Assembly (NCBI GenBank): GCA_963754645.1
Contig: CAVWGP010000004.1
Coordinates: 310,001 to 374,000 of the forward strand
Direction of reading: 5' to 3'
Source: CAVWGP01 sp963754645
GTDB lineage: Bacteria; Pseudomonadota; Alphaproteobacteria; Bin65
DNA length: 64,000 nucleotides
Both the position numbers and the translations under genes were made by a program. Of this stretch, positions 29,112 through 38,410 are shown one piece after another; within the stretch, counting starts at the first letter, position 1, and each line of letters opens with the position of its first letter. The notes under the pieces are model-generated. The model made no database searches, was not told where the DNA came from, and worked only from the letters and a program-made list of their open reading frames with translations.

Positions 29112-30172
29112 CTTTGCCGCCGTTCGCGCCGTCGGATGCGAGCAGATCGAGCTGGCGCGCCGCGAGTTCCTTCGGCGCCTTCAGGCCGAGATAGGTCCAG
29201 GCCGCGAAGGTCAGCATACGGCCGCGCGGCGTGCGCTGCACGAGCCCGGCTTGAATCAAATAGGGTTCGATCACGTCCTCGATCATGTCGCGCTGTTCGG
29301 CGAGAATGGCGGCCAGGGTTTCGACGCCGACCGGGCCGCCCTGATACGAATTCCGCGATGACACGCAGATAGCGCCGGTCCATCGCATCGAGCCCGCCTT
29401 CGTCGATATCGAGCCGCGCCAGGCCGCTTTTGGCGAGCGCGAGGGTGATCGATCCGTCATTGGCCATTGCCGCAAAATCGCGCACGCGGCGCAGCAGGCG
29501 GCCGGCGATGCGCGGCGTGCCGCGGGCGCGGCGCGCGATTTCGAGCGCGGCATCGGCGCCGATCGCGATGGCGAAAATCTCGGCGGCGCGCGTCACGATC
29601 TTGGCGAGGTCCTCGGGGGCGTAGAATTCGAGCCGCTGCGGAATGCCGAAGCGTTCGCGCAGCGGCGTCGTCAGCAGGCCCGAGCGCGTGGTGGCGCCGA
29701 CCAGGGTGAAAGGCTGCAGATCGATGCGCACCGAGCGCGCCGCCGGCCCCTCGCCGATTATGAGATCGAGCTGGAAATCCTCCATCGCCGGATAAAGAAT
29801 TTCCTCGATCGCCGGATTGAGCCGGTGAATCTCGTCGATGAACAGCACATCGCGCGGTTGCAGATTGGTCAGGATCGCGGCCAGGTCGCCGGCGCGCGCG
29901 ATCACCGGCCCCGAAGTGGCGCGAAAACCGACGCCGAGTTCGCGCGCCACGATCTGCGCCAGCGTCGTCTTGCCGAGGCCCGGCGGGCCGTGAAACAGCA
30001 CGTGATCGAGCGCCTCGCCGCGCCCGCGCGCCGCCTCGATGAACACCCGGAGATTGGCTTTCAGTTGCGGCTGGCCGACGAAATCCTCGAGGCGCTGCGG
30101 CCGAATCGTGGCATCGGCGTCGTCGGCGCGTTTGGCCGGGGCGGCGAGGCGGTCGGCGTCGGGCTTCGCCAT
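29104..30172 (-). CDS. ruvB: Holliday junction helicase RuvB, frameshifted near the C-terminus
   Basis: The N-terminal AAA+ domain is intact: [20 protein letters not shown], Walker [13 protein letters not shown], Walker [12 protein letters not shown], and [18 protein letters not shown]. The winged-helix end continues in another frame ([34 protein letters not shown]) after one surplus base near 29346. The full product is about 355 residues. It drives branch migration with RuvA. ATG 30172 overlaps the ruvA stop. The break is probably a sequence error. Confidence 0.95.
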
Positions 30173-30786
30173 CAGGCGGAGAGGTCCTTCAAGCCCGCTT
30201 TGATCAGATCGGCCGTCGCGGCGGCGGCGCCGAGGGTCTGCACCGCGCGGCTCACCGCGCCGAAGGCCTCGCCGCGGCTATAGCCGAGATTGACCAGGGC
30301 CGACACCGCGTCCTCGGCGGCGCGATCGGCTGGCGCCGGGCCCGAAACCGGCCGGCCCGGTCTCAATTGCGCGCCGAGCGCGAGCTTGCCGGCCTTGTCT
30401 TTCAATTCCGTCACGATGCGGATCGCGAGCTTGGGGCCGATGCCCTCGGCTTGGGTCAGCGCCGCCTTGTCCTGCGCCGCGATGGCGAAGGCGAGGTCGT
30501 CGGGTGCCAAGGTCCCGAGAATGGCCAACGCGGTTTTCGCGCCGACGCCCTGGACTGTCGTCAACAGCCGGAACCAATCGCGCTCCGCGGCATCGAGGAA
30601 ACCGAAAAGATTGTGCGCGTCCTCGCGCACCTGCATCTCGGTCAGCACGCGCACCTGGCCTCCGATTGCCGGCATGCGCGCCAGGCTGCGCTGCGAGGCA
30701 TGTACCAAATATCCGACGCCGCCGGCCTCGATCACGACATGATCGGCGCCGATCGCCTCGATACGGCCGGTGAGCGAGGCGATCAT
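30172..30786 (-). CDS. ruvA: Holliday junction DNA-binding protein RuvA
   Basis: 204 residues. Domain I ([20 protein letters not shown]), the helix-hairpin-helix pair ([20 protein letters not shown] and [19 protein letters not shown]) and C-terminal domain III ([20 protein letters not shown]) are all present. It binds four-way junctions and loads RuvB. ATG 30786 is preferred over the longer frame, which reads back through an intergenic repeat. Confidence 0.96.
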   Translation of the reverse strand: MIASLTGRIEAIGADHVVIEAGGVGYLVHASQRSLARMPAIGGQVRVLTEMQVREDAHNLFGFLDAAERDWFRLLTTVQGVGAKTALAILGTLAPDDLAFAIAAQDKAALTQAEGIGPKLAIRIVTELKDKAGKLALGAQLRPGRPVSGPAPADRAAEDAVSALVNLGYSRGEAFGAVSRAVQTLGAAAATADLIKAGLKDLSA

Positions 30787-30802
30787 GCGGCGAACCCGGC
30801 TC

Positions 30803-30888
30803 GCACGGCCTGGACCCCGGCCCGCTGGCCGGGGTGACAATTCCATGAAATACCTGTCGCCCCGGCGAAGGCCGGGGCCCAGCCTGCC
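30803..30888. repeat. CCCGGCC-type hairpin pair between ruvC and ruvA
   Basis: CCCCGGCCCGCTGGCCGGGG and CCCCGGCGAAGGCCGGGG are two hairpins about 45 bp apart in opposite sense around the sequence ATTCCATGAAATACCTG. They form a different repeat family from the CACAGAGG elements. Confidence 0.65.
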
Positions 30889-30919
30889 GGCGAACAACAC
30901 AGGCCCGAAGCGCGGGGCA

Positions 30920-31453
30920 TCACGATCCCATCCGCGCCACGCGCGGCGTTTCGATGGCCCACAGTTTGCGCGTCGCCCCATGATGCGCGTGGCAGATGGC
31001 GACGGCGAGCGCGTCGGCGGCGTCGGCCTCGACCGCGCCGGCGCCGGGCAACAACAGGCGCACCATGTGCGCGATCTGCTGCTTGTCGGCGTGGCCGCTG
31101 CCGACGATCGACTTCTTGACGAGATTGGCGGCGTATTCGGTGACCGCGACGCCGCGCATCGCCGGCGCCAGCATGGCGACGCCGCGCGCCTGGCCCAGCT
31201 TCAAGGTGCTGCCCGCGTTCTTGTTGACGAAAATTTCCTCGACCGCGGCCTCGTTCGGGGCGTGGGCGTCGAGCACGGCCTCGACGCCGCGGAAGATCTG
31301 CGTCAGGCGCCGCGCCGCGGACGCCGTCGCGTCGGTCGCGATCGCACCATGGGCGATGTGCGTCAAGCGGTTGCCGCGCGCCAACACTATGCCCCAGCCG
31401 GTGCGCCTGAGGCCGGGATCGAGTCCGAGAATGCGCAGGCCCGGGTCAGTCAT
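30920..31453 (-). CDS. ruvC: crossover junction endodeoxyribonuclease RuvC
   Basis: 177 residues from ATG 31453. RNase H-like fold with acidic residues in [36 protein letters not shown], and the C-terminal [18 protein letters not shown]. It resolves Holliday junctions. ruvCAB are consecutive. The longer frame upstream reads through a palindromic repeat and part of yebC and is not used. Confidence 0.95.
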   Translation of the reverse strand: MTDPGLRILGLDPGLRRTGWGIVLARGNRLTHIAHGAIATDATASAARRLTQIFRGVEAVLDAHAPNEAAVEEIFVNKNAGSTLKLGQARGVAMLAPAMRGVAVTEYAANLVKKSIVGSGHADKQQIAHMVRLLLPGAGAVEADAADALAVAICHAHHGATRKLWAIETPRVARMGS

Positions 31454-31474
31454 ACGACGACGGCGGAAAAAACA

Positions 31475-31572
31475 TGAACCACAGAGGCACAGAGGCCCAG
31501 AGCAGGGAGAATTCGCGCGCGTCGCGCGCAAGCTATTTTTCTTCTCTGTGTCTCTGTGCCTCCGTGGTTCAA
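31475..31572. repeat. palindromic intergenic repeat, CACAGAGG-arm type
   Basis: Left arm TGAACCACAGAGGCACAGAG, core GCGCGC-GTC-GCGCGC, right arm CTCTGTGTCTCTGTGCCTCC then GTGGTTCA. It lies in the yebC-ruvC gap, 18 bp past the yebC stop. Confidence 0.88.
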
Positions 31573-31589
31573 CGAACTTCGCTCCCCGA

Positions 31590-32342
31590 TCAACCCGCGA
31601 TTTTCGCCATGATCGCGTCCGGCACGTCGAAATTGCCGTAGACGTTCTGCACATCGTCGTTGTCTTGCAGGGTTTCCACCAGCTTGAACAGCGTTCGCGC
31701 CGCCTGCTCGCCGTCGACGGCGACCGTGTTGTTGGGTTTCCAGGCGAGGGCGGCCTTTTGCGGCGTGCCGAATTTTTTCTCGAGCGCGTCGCGCACGGCG
31801 GCCAAATCCTCGAGCGCGCAGGTGATCTCGTGGCCGTCGGCCGAGGATTGCACGTCGCCGGCGCCGGCATCGAGCGCCGCCTCGAACATGGCATCGGCGC
31901 CCGCCGCCGCCGCCGGGAAGAGGATCTGCCCGACGCGGCTGAACATGAAGGAAACGGAATTGGCCTCGCCCAGCGTGCCGCCGTTCTTGCCGAAGGCGGT
32001 ACGCATATCGGTCACGGTGCGGTTGCGGTTGTCGGTCATCGCCTCGACGATGAGGGCGACGCCGCCCGGCCCGTAGCCCTCGTAGCGCACTTCTTCATAG
32101 TGGCCGCCATCGTCCGCGCCGGCGCCTTTTTTGACCGCGCGCTCGATATTGTCCTTGGGCATGCTCTGGGCGCGCGCGGCGACGATGGCGGCGCGCAGCC
32201 GCACATTCGCCTTTGCATCGCCGCCGCCGAGGCGCGCCGCGACCGTGATCTCGCGCGCCAGCTTGGTGAAGATCTTGGCGCGCTTGGCATCCTGCGCGCC
32301 TTTGCGGTGCATGATGTTGGCGAATTGGGAATGGCCGGCCAT
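31590..32342 (-). CDS. yebC: YebC/PmpR family DNA-binding regulator
   Basis: 250 residues, three-domain family protein. N-terminal [20 protein letters not shown], middle [20 protein letters not shown] and [20 protein letters not shown], and [17 protein letters not shown]. Recent work links the family to translation of proline stretches as well as transcription. It is the usual head gene of the ruvCAB cluster. Residue 5-10 reads SQFANI where many homologues have SKWANI. Confidence 0.95.
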   Translation of the reverse strand: MAGHSQFANIMHRKGAQDAKRAKIFTKLAREITVAARLGGGDAKANVRLRAAIVAARAQSMPKDNIERAVKKGAGADDGGHYEEVRYEGYGPGGVALIVEAMTDNRNRTVTDMRTAFGKNGGTLGEANSVSFMFSRVGQILFPAAAAGADAMFEAALDAGAGDVQSSADGHEITCALEDLAAVRDALEKKFGTPQKAALAWKPNNTVAVDGEQAARTLFKLVETLQDNDDVQNVYGNFDVPDAIMAKIAG

Positions 32343-32551
32343 GACGGTGCTCGCAATGGGCGGCGCGTCGCACGCGCGCCGCCGCTTGGTTTCTCAATGC
32401 GTTATATAGCGATTCGCGCATTCTTATTGGCGAAATCGCCGCAAGATGCAATGGCGTGCTGGACCGCCGCGCGACGAGGTGCCGGCGGCGTTTATCCCTA
32501 AACGCGCCGCCACGGAGCGCGGACCGCAAATATCCGCGCGGGTAACGGCGC

Positions 32552-33385
32552 TTACACGCTCGCCGGCCAGGTCTCCACGAGCCGGCCGCCCAGGCGCAGC
32601 GGCGCCACGTATTTGGCGCGGCCGGTGGCGTCGTCGGTCTCGACGTAAACCGCGCACAGCGTCGCCGGTCCGTCGGCCGGCGCCCAGCGCTCGCCCGGCA
32701 TCTTGCGGCGGAATTTCTCGACCGGCGCCTCCTTCTTGAGGCCGATCACCGAATCGTAGTCGCCGCACATGCCGACATCGGTGATGTAGGCGGTGCCGCC
32801 GGGCAGGATTTGCGCGTCGGCGGTGGGAATATGCGTGTGCGTGCCGGCGACGAGCGAAACCCGCCCGTCGGCCGCGTGCCCGATCGACATCTTCTCGCTG
32901 GTCGCCTCGGCGTGGATATCGACGACGATGGCCTGCACGTTGTTCGGCATGCGATGGGCCGCGAGCGCGCCGTCGAGCGACTGGAACGGGCAATCGAGCG
33001 CGTCCATGAACAACCGGCCCATGAGCTGGATGACGAGCACCTTGCGCCCGTCGGCGACGGTGAACACGGCCATGCCGCGCCCGGGCGTGCCCTTGGGAAA
33101 ATTGAGCGGGCGCAGCAGGCGCGGATCGCTCTCGATATAGCCGATGGTCTCGCGCTGGTCCCAGGCGTGATTGCCGAGCAGGACGGTGTCGGCGCCGGTC
33201 TGGTAGAAGGCGCGGCAGATTTCGCCGGTGATGCCGAAACCGCCCGCCGCGTTTTCGCCGTTGACCATGACGAAATCGAGCTTCAAGCGTTCGCGCAGCT
33301 TGGGCAACTCGCTCGTCACCGCGTCGCGCCCCGCGCGCCCCACCACGTCGCCGCAATATAGTATTCGCACGTCTCGCTGCCTCAT
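32552..33385 (-). CDS. YmdB-type metallophosphoesterase
   Basis: 277 residues from ATG 33385. The dimetal calcineurin-like fold shows GDVVGRAGRDAV, NGENAAGGFGIT, LLGNHAWDQRE, VDIHAEATSEKM and GTHTHIPTADAQIL, all typical of the YmdB family (TIGR00282), whose Bacillus member hydrolyses cyclic nucleotides. It is often found near yebC or cyclo-ligase genes in alphaproteobacteria. The longer upstream frame translates a repeat. Confidence 0.93.
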   Translation of the reverse strand: MRQRDVRILYCGDVVGRAGRDAVTSELPKLRERLKLDFVMVNGENAAGGFGITGEICRAFYQTGADTVLLGNHAWDQRETIGYIESDPRLLRPLNFPKGTPGRGMAVFTVADGRKVLVIQLMGRLFMDALDCPFQSLDGALAAHRMPNNVQAIVVDIHAEATSEKMSIGHAADGRVSLVAGTHTHIPTADAQILPGGTAYITDVGMCGDYDSVIGLKKEAPVEKFRRKMPGERWAPADGPATLCAVYVETDDATGRAKYVAPLRLGGRLVETWPASV

Positions 33386-33410
33386 CGGTTCGCTATGGAC
33401 GGAAGCAAGT

Positions 33411-33492
33411 TTAACCACAGAGGCACAGAGACACAGAGCGAATTCTTTGCGCCGCAGGCGCATTCCTTCCTTCTCTGTGCCTCAGTGGTTCA
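33411..33492. repeat. palindromic intergenic repeat, CACAGAGG-arm type
   Basis: Left arm TTAACCACAGAGGCACAGAG, core GCGCC-GCA-GGCGC, right arm TTCTCTGTGCCTCAGTGGTT. One of the shortest full copies. It follows the stop of the small gene at 33530 by about 38 bp. Confidence 0.87.
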
Positions 33493-33529
33493 ATTTTATT
33501 ACGCCTCATGCCGCGCAGGACGGCGCATG

Positions 33530-33880
33530 TCAGAATTTTTCCGCGCCGGACTTGCGCACCGGGTCGGGAAAATCGCGGTAAAGGCCGAAGCGCGCATTGG
33601 TGACGCGCGAATTGACGCCGTGATGCAGCGTCTCGACCGGCTCGTCGCGCGTCGCCACGGCCTGGAACGCGGCGTCGAGCTGCGCCAGGGTCTCGGTCTC
33701 GACCATGATGTGAAACTCGCCGATCTCGCTCGGCCCCAAGCCGAGCTTCCTCCGCATGATGCGATAGCCGGCGAGCAGTCGCTTTGCTTTCAAGGCGTCG
33801 AGATAACGCCTGACCGCGTCGCACCATTCAAGGTCGCGGACGCCCGGCTTCAAATCGCACCAGATGTGATAAATGTCCAT
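33530..33880 (-). CDS. conserved hypothetical protein (possible DUF6614-like)
   Basis: 116 residues starting MDIYHIWCDLKPGVRDLEWC. The rest is alpha/beta in character (IMRRKLGLGPSEIGEFHIMV, ETLAQLDAAFQAVATRDEPV). A dimeric ferredoxin-like fold is plausible. No catalytic motif is visible. I recognise the opening as one shared by small alphaproteobacterial proteins without known function; the DUF name is a recollection, not a search result. Palindromic repeats lie on both sides. Confidence 0.65.
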   Translation of the reverse strand: MDIYHIWCDLKPGVRDLEWCDAVRRYLDALKAKRLLAGYRIMRRKLGLGPSEIGEFHIMVETETLAQLDAAFQAVATRDEPVETLHHGVNSRVTNARFGLYRDFPDPVRKSGAEKF

Positions 33881-33909
33881 TCCTTCGCTCCTGGCCTTCG
33901 GATGAAAGT

Positions 33910-34002
33910 ATCACTACGGAGGCACCGTGGCACAGAGAAGTATTCTCTAGGCGCCGCAGGCGCGTTTTTTCTTCTTCTCGGTGTCTCTGTGCCTCTGTGT
34001 TA
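33910..34002. repeat. palindromic intergenic repeat, CACAGAGG-arm type (degenerate left arm)
   Basis: Left arm TCACTACGGAGGCACCGTGG is imperfect; core GCGCC-GCA-GGCGC; right arm TCTCTGTGCCTCTGTGTTAA. Its right edge contains the TAA stop (34000-34002) of the cyclo-ligase gene. Confidence 0.8.
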
Positions 34003-34605
34003 AACTTTCTTGGCGCCGACCCGAACAAAATCGCTCTCGGTGGCGATGGCGTCGAGGCGTTCGTCGGCCGGGCCGGCGGGGACTTGGGCGATTTCCTGAT
34101 CGGCGAAGGCGAGGCCGATCGCCCGGACGGTGCCGGTGGCGCGCAGTTGCCCCAGCGTGCGGTCGTAGAAGCCGCCGCCGTAGCCGAGGCGGAAACCGCG
34201 CCGGTCGAAGGCCAGCAAGGGTACCAGCAGCAGAGCGGGGCGGATCTCGGCGGCGGCGGGCGCCGGAACCTGCGTGCCAAATCCGCCCGGAACAAGCGCG
34301 TCGCCGGGCCGCCAAAGGCGGAAGATCAGCGGCGCCTGGCGAGCGACCACGACGGGCAGGCACAATTCATGGCCGCGCGCCGCCAGCCCCTCGGCGAGCG
34401 GGCGCGGATCGGCCTCGCTGCGCATCGGCCAGTAAAAACCTACCGTGGCGACCGGCGCGATCGGGCCGGCGCTCAACACCCGATCCCGGATCGCTAGCGC
34501 CGCCGCTTCGCGATGCGCCGCCGGAAGCGCATCCCGCATCGCCGCCGCCGCCTGTCGCAGCCGCGCTTTTTCGATTTTCGTTTCGCTCGGATCGGCGATC
34601 GTCAT
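34000..34605 (-). CDS. 5-formyltetrahydrofolate cyclo-ligase
   Basis: 201 residues. ATP-dependent conversion of 5-formyl-THF to methenyl-THF. The ATP/metal loop LGYGGGFYDRTL, the substrate segment VGFYWPMRSEADPRPLAE, and LLLVPLLAFDRRGFR are the family signature. In many proteobacteria this gene follows zapA and 6S RNA; here zapA is 18 kb away. Repeat arms adjoin both ends, and its stop codon lies at the edge of one. Confidence 0.93.
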   Translation of the reverse strand: MTIADPSETKIEKARLRQAAAAMRDALPAAHREAAALAIRDRVLSAGPIAPVATVGFYWPMRSEADPRPLAEGLAARGHELCLPVVVARQAPLIFRLWRPGDALVPGGFGTQVPAPAAAEIRPALLLVPLLAFDRRGFRLGYGGGFYDRTLGQLRATGTVRAIGLAFADQEIAQVPAGPADERLDAIATESDFVRVGAKKV

Positions 34606-34621
34606 CGGGCAATGAAAGATT

Positions 34622-34702
34622 CACAGGAGTCGGGGAGGCGGGGAGAAGGATTTTCGCGCCGCGGGCGCTTGCTCAATTCTCCCCGACTCCCCGGCTCCTG
34701 TA
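34622..34702. repeat. palindromic intergenic repeat, CAGGAGTCGGGGAG-arm type
   Basis: Left arm CACAGGAGTCGGGGAGGCGG, core GCGCC-GCG-GGCGC, right arm TCTCCCCGACTCCCCGGCTC then CTGT. Architecture, length and core match the CACAGAGG repeats, but the arm units are different (GGAGTCGG, GGAGGCGG). One relative is at 56928-57005. It lies between the cyclo-ligase start and the stop at 34710. Confidence 0.85.
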
Positions 34703-34709
34703 AAACGAT

Positions 34710-35210
34710 CTATTCCGCCGCGGCGCCGAGAAACATTTTCACGACCTTGCCGTCCTTAATTTCGAGGATCAGCCCGCCATAGATCGTGCCAGCGACGAAC
34801 GAGTCGGGCTTGCTCTCCTCCTTGTTGTATTCGGCGGCATAGGCGCGCATCGCGTCGGCGGCGGCGCTGCCGATGCCGATGCCGCGCGCGGTCCTAAGGT
34901 CGCAGCGCGCTTGGCAATGGATCGTCGCGATCGTCTTGGCGCCGCCGCGCTTCTCGCTCGCCATGACGAGCGTGACGCCTTTGTCCCTATAGACCCAACT
35001 CTGCACCCACATGCCGTCGGCGGCCTGGTTCTTCTCGGCGCCGCGCCGTGCCGCGCCGGGCAGATGTTTGCCGATCTCGGCCGCTTTCATGTCGATCGCG
35101 AGCCCGCCGATGCGCTCGCCCTTCATGAGCTTGAATTCATGTTTTTTAGCCAGCGCGGGCGAAGCGGCGGCGGCGACAACGATGCAGGCGAGTACGAGGC
35201 GGCGGAACAT
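34710..35210 (-). CDS. hypothetical exported protein
   Basis: 166 residues. A Sec signal peptide (MFRRLVLACIVVAAAASPAL, cleavage near ALAKK) leads to a compact domain with two cysteines close together (IHCQARCDLRTARGIGIG), probably a disulfide. The pattern GIGIGSAAADAMRAYAAEYN and GLILEIKDGKVVKMFLG near the end resembles small periplasmic proteins of the SmpA/BamE-like or DUF type, but I cannot assign a family. Its stop is eight bases from a palindromic repeat. Confidence 0.7.
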   Translation of the reverse strand: MFRRLVLACIVVAAAASPALAKKHEFKLMKGERIGGLAIDMKAAEIGKHLPGAARRGAEKNQAADGMWVQSWVYRDKGVTLVMASEKRGGAKTIATIHCQARCDLRTARGIGIGSAAADAMRAYAAEYNKEESKPDSFVAGTIYGGLILEIKDGKVVKMFLGAAAE

Positions 35211-35367
35211 GGCGAGATCCCAGATGGTGCGAGCACCTTTATATAAAACCCTGAGGTCGATTGCGCTAGCATTGACGCGGGCTTGGAGGATGTGGCGGAC
35301 GACATTGTCCCGCGCCCTGTAACTCGACTAATGTCATGGCGTCCGCAGGCGAAACACGGGAGCGACC

Positions 35368-36336
35368 ATGGGCATCGTCCGCCGCATTATCGGCTTTTTC
35401 GCTCTATCGATCTTGGCGGCCGGCGCCGCCGAGGCGCAGCCTTATCCGGCGAAGCCGATCCGGGTCATCATTCCGTTTCCCGCCGGCGGTTCGGCCGACA
35501 CGATCGCGCGCATCACCGGGCAGAAGATCGGCGAGAACTGGTCGACGCAGGTCGTCGTCGAAAATCGCGCCGGGGCGGGCGGCAATATCGGCACCGTGGC
35601 GGCGGCGAAATCGCCCGCCGACGGCTATACGTTGCTGCTGGCGCCGAGCTCGATCGCCATCGCGCCGAACCTTTTCGCCAATGCCGGCTACGATCCGGTG
35701 CGGGATTTCGCGCCGATCGTGCTGATCGGCCGGTTGCCGATGCTTCTCGTCGTGCATCCCTCGATTGCGGCCAATACCGCGCAGGAACTGATCGCGCTCG
35801 CCAAAGCGCAGCCCGGCCGGCTGCACTACGCCTCGGGCGGCAACGGCGTTACCAATCATTTGGCCGGCGAGCTGTTCAAGGCGCAAACCGGCATCGACAT
35901 GGTGCATGTGCCCTATCGCGGCAATCCGCTCGCCATGCTCGACGTGATCGGCGGCCAGGTCCCGGTGATGTTCGATTTCATGCTGACCGCGCTGCCGCAT
36001 GTGCGCGGCAACAAGGTCCGCGCCCTGGCGGTCACGAGCCGCACCCGCTCGCCGCTGTTCCCCGATCTGCCGACGCTGCACGAATCGGGCGTGACCGATT
36101 TCGAGGCCAGCACGTGGTTCGGCCTTTATGCGCCGGCCGGAACGCCCGCCGATATCGTCGCCAAGCTGCATGCCGAATACCTCAAGGTCCTCGCCACGCC
36201 CGAGGTCAAGACGAGGCTGGTCGAACTCGGCCTCGAAATCATCGGCGGCTCGCCCGATGCGCTGGCGGCCGAGACCAAGGCGGACCTTGCGAAATGGGGG
36301 CCGATCATCAAGCGCGCCGGCATCAAGGTCGATTGA
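35368..36336 (+). CDS. tctC: tripartite tricarboxylate transporter substrate-binding protein (Bug/TctC)
   Basis: 322 residues. Signal peptide (IIGFFALSILAAGAAEA), then the Bug family fold: YPAKPIRVIIPFPAGGSADT, VVVENRAGAGGNIGTVAAAK, YDPVRDFAPI, VHVPYRGNPLAMLDVIGGQV and GLYAPAGTPADIV. It is a periplasmic binding protein for carboxylates or related acids. Here it is directly followed by its two membrane partners, which is less common than solitary Bug genes. The ligand is unknown. Confidence 0.93.
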   Translation: MGIVRRIIGFFALSILAAGAAEAQPYPAKPIRVIIPFPAGGSADTIARITGQKIGENWSTQVVVENRAGAGGNIGTVAAAKSPADGYTLLLAPSSIAIAPNLFANAGYDPVRDFAPIVLIGRLPMLLVVHPSIAANTAQELIALAKAQPGRLHYASGGNGVTNHLAGELFKAQTGIDMVHVPYRGNPLAMLDVIGGQVPVMFDFMLTALPHVRGNKVRALAVTSRTRSPLFPDLPTLHESGVTDFEASTWFGLYAPAGTPADIVAKLHAEYLKVLATPEVKTRLVELGLEIIGGSPDALAAETKADLAKWGPIIKRAGIKVD

Positions 36337-36380
36337 CGGGGCGCGGTTCGATCGCGGCGTGCCGCGCGACCTAGGCTTTC

Positions 36381-36824
36381 ATGCCGAGATTTCTCGCCTC
36401 GCGCGATTTCGCCGCCGGCATGCTCCTGCTGATCTTCGCCGCCGCCGTGTGGTGGTTCGGGCGCACTCTGCCGATGGGCGGCGGCGCGCGCATGGGGCCG
36501 GGCACCATGCCGATGCTCATTGCCGGCGCGCTCGCGCTTCTCGGCGGCGTCATCGCGCTGCGCGCCGTGCTCGCCGAAAGCCCGCGCCTCGAACTCTGGG
36601 CGCTGCGGCCGCTGGTGCTTGTGCTGGCGCCGCTGGCGCTGTTCGGCATCGCGATCGAACGCGTGGGGCTGGTTGTTGCCGCGCTGGCGACGGTGACGGT
36701 GGCCGGATTCGCGGCGCGGGATTTTCGCTGGCATGAAATCCTGGCCGCCGCCGCCGCGCTTGCCGCGTTTTCCGTGCTGGTGTTTCGCGTCGGTCTCGGC
36801 CTCAGCCTGCGCGTCTGGCCGTAA
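36381..36824 (+). CDS. tctB: tripartite tricarboxylate transporter small membrane subunit TctB
   Basis: 147 residues with four hydrophobic helices (FAAGMLLLIFAAAVWWFG, MPMLIAGALALLGGVIALRA, PLVLVLAPLALFGIAIERVG, ILAAAAALAAFSVLVFRVGL), the usual TctB topology. The motif MGPGTMPMLIAGAL matches the family. Its stop overlaps the tctA start. Confidence 0.9.
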   Translation: MPRFLASRDFAAGMLLLIFAAAVWWFGRTLPMGGGARMGPGTMPMLIAGALALLGGVIALRAVLAESPRLELWALRPLVLVLAPLALFGIAIERVGLVVAALATVTVAGFAARDFRWHEILAAAAALAAFSVLVFRVGLGLSLRVWP

Positions 36825-38329
36825 TGGATCTGGCGGACAATCTCACGCTCGGCTTCGGCGTCGCGTTTTCGCTCGGCAATCTGCTCTACTGCCTCGCCGG
36901 CGTGCTGCTCGGCACGTTGATCGGCGTCCTGCCCGGCATCGGCCCGGTTGCCACCATCGCCTTGCTGCTGCCGGTCACCTTTTCCGTTCCGCCGGTGGGC
37001 GCCCTCATCATGCTGGCCGGCATCTATTACGGCGCCCAGTATGGCGGCTCGACCACGGCGATCCTGGTCAACCTGCCCGGCGAATCGGCGTCGGTGGTGA
37101 CGACGCTCGACGGCTATCAGATGGCGCGCCAGGGCCGCGCCGGCGAGGCGCTGGCCATCGCCGCGATCGGCTCGTTCTTCGCCGGCTCGGTCGCGACGCT
37201 GCTGGTTGCCGCGGCGGGACCGCCGCTGAGCGCGCTCGCGCTCCGCTTCGGGGCGGCCGAGTATTTCTCGCTCATGCTGCTCGGGCTGGTGGCCGCGATC
37301 GTGCTGGCGTCGGGCTCGGTCATCAAGGCCTGTGCCATGATCCTCGTCGGCCTGCTGCTCGGCCTGGTCGGCAACGACATCATCAGCAACGCGGCGCGCT
37401 ACACCTTCGGCGTGCCCGAGCTCGGCGACGGCATCGGCTTCGTGCCGGTGGCGATGGGCCTGTTCGGCGTCGCCGAAATCCTGCGCAATTTGGAACGTTC
37501 GCCCCGGGCGCGCGACGCGGGCGTCGCCAAGATCGCGACTCTCTGGCCGCGCTGGGCGACGATACGGGGCGCGTTTCCCGCCATCCTGCGCGGCACCGGG
37601 CTGGGCTCGCTGCTCGGCGTGCTGCCCGGCGGCGGCCCGATCCTGGGCGCCTTCGCCGCCTACACGCTCGAGAAGAAAATCGCGCGCGAGCCCGGGCGCT
37701 TCGGCCAAGGCGCCATCGAGGGCGTGGCGGCGCCCGAAGCGGCCAACAATGCCGCCGCGCAAACCTCGTTCATACCGCTGCTCACGCTCGGCATTCCCTC
37801 GAACCCGGTGATGGCCCTGATGATCGGCGCCATGACCATCCACGGCATCACGCCCGGGCCGCAAGTGATGACGCTCAAGCCCGATCTGTTCTGGGGCATG
37901 ATCGCCAGCATGTGGATCGGCAATCTGCTGCTGCTGGTCATCAACCTGCCGCTGATCGGCATTTGGGTTTCGCTGCTGCGCATTCCCTATCGCCTGCTTT
38001 ATCCGGCCATCCTGCTATTCTGCGCCGTCGGCGTTTATTCGCTCAACCGTTCGGTGTTCGAGGTCGGGTTGGTGGCGCTGTTCGGCTTCGTCGGCTATGT
38101 CCTGATCAAGCTCGATTTCGAGCCGGCGCCGCTGCTGCTCGCTTTCGCGCTCGGGCCGCTGATGGAGGAGCACATGCGCCGCGCGCTGCTGCTGGCCGGC
38201 GGCGATCCGGCGACCTTTATCGAGCGGCCGCTGTCGGCGGCGCTCTTGGCCGTCGCTTTGCTGCTCTTGCTCGTCGTCCTGCTGCCGCTGATCCGGCGCA
38301 AGCGCGCGGATGTGTTCGTGAAGGATTGA
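36824..38329 (+). CDS. tctA: tripartite tricarboxylate transporter large membrane subunit TctA
   Basis: 501 residues, about twelve membrane helices. Motifs: LIGVLPGIGPVATIALLLPV, LAGIYYGAQYGGSTTAILVN, LGSLLGVLPGGGPILGAFAA, and TLGIPSNPVMALMIGAMTIH. It is the transport channel of the TctCBA system, driven by ion gradients. A signal typical of regulation is not seen. The downstream genes are substrate-binding proteins of an unrelated family. Confidence 0.95.
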   Translation: MDLADNLTLGFGVAFSLGNLLYCLAGVLLGTLIGVLPGIGPVATIALLLPVTFSVPPVGALIMLAGIYYGAQYGGSTTAILVNLPGESASVVTTLDGYQMARQGRAGEALAIAAIGSFFAGSVATLLVAAAGPPLSALALRFGAAEYFSLMLLGLVAAIVLASGSVIKACAMILVGLLLGLVGNDIISNAARYTFGVPELGDGIGFVPVAMGLFGVAEILRNLERSPRARDAGVAKIATLWPRWATIRGAFPAILRGTGLGSLLGVLPGGGPILGAFAAYTLEKKIAREPGRFGQGAIEGVAAPEAANNAAAQTSFIPLLTLGIPSNPVMALMIGAMTIHGITPGPQVMTLKPDLFWGMIASMWIGNLLLLVINLPLIGIWVSLLRIPYRLLYPAILLFCAVGVYSLNRSVFEVGLVALFGFVGYVLIKLDFEPAPLLLAFALGPLMEEHMRRALLLAGGDPATFIERPLSAALLAVALLLLLVVLLPLIRRKRADVFVKD

Positions 38330-38410
38330 TCGGCGCCGCGGCTGGAAGTCCGAACGGCGGAAGCGTATCGTCGGCGCCGGATCCGAGGCTTGCGCAAGCA
38401 CGGGGGAACT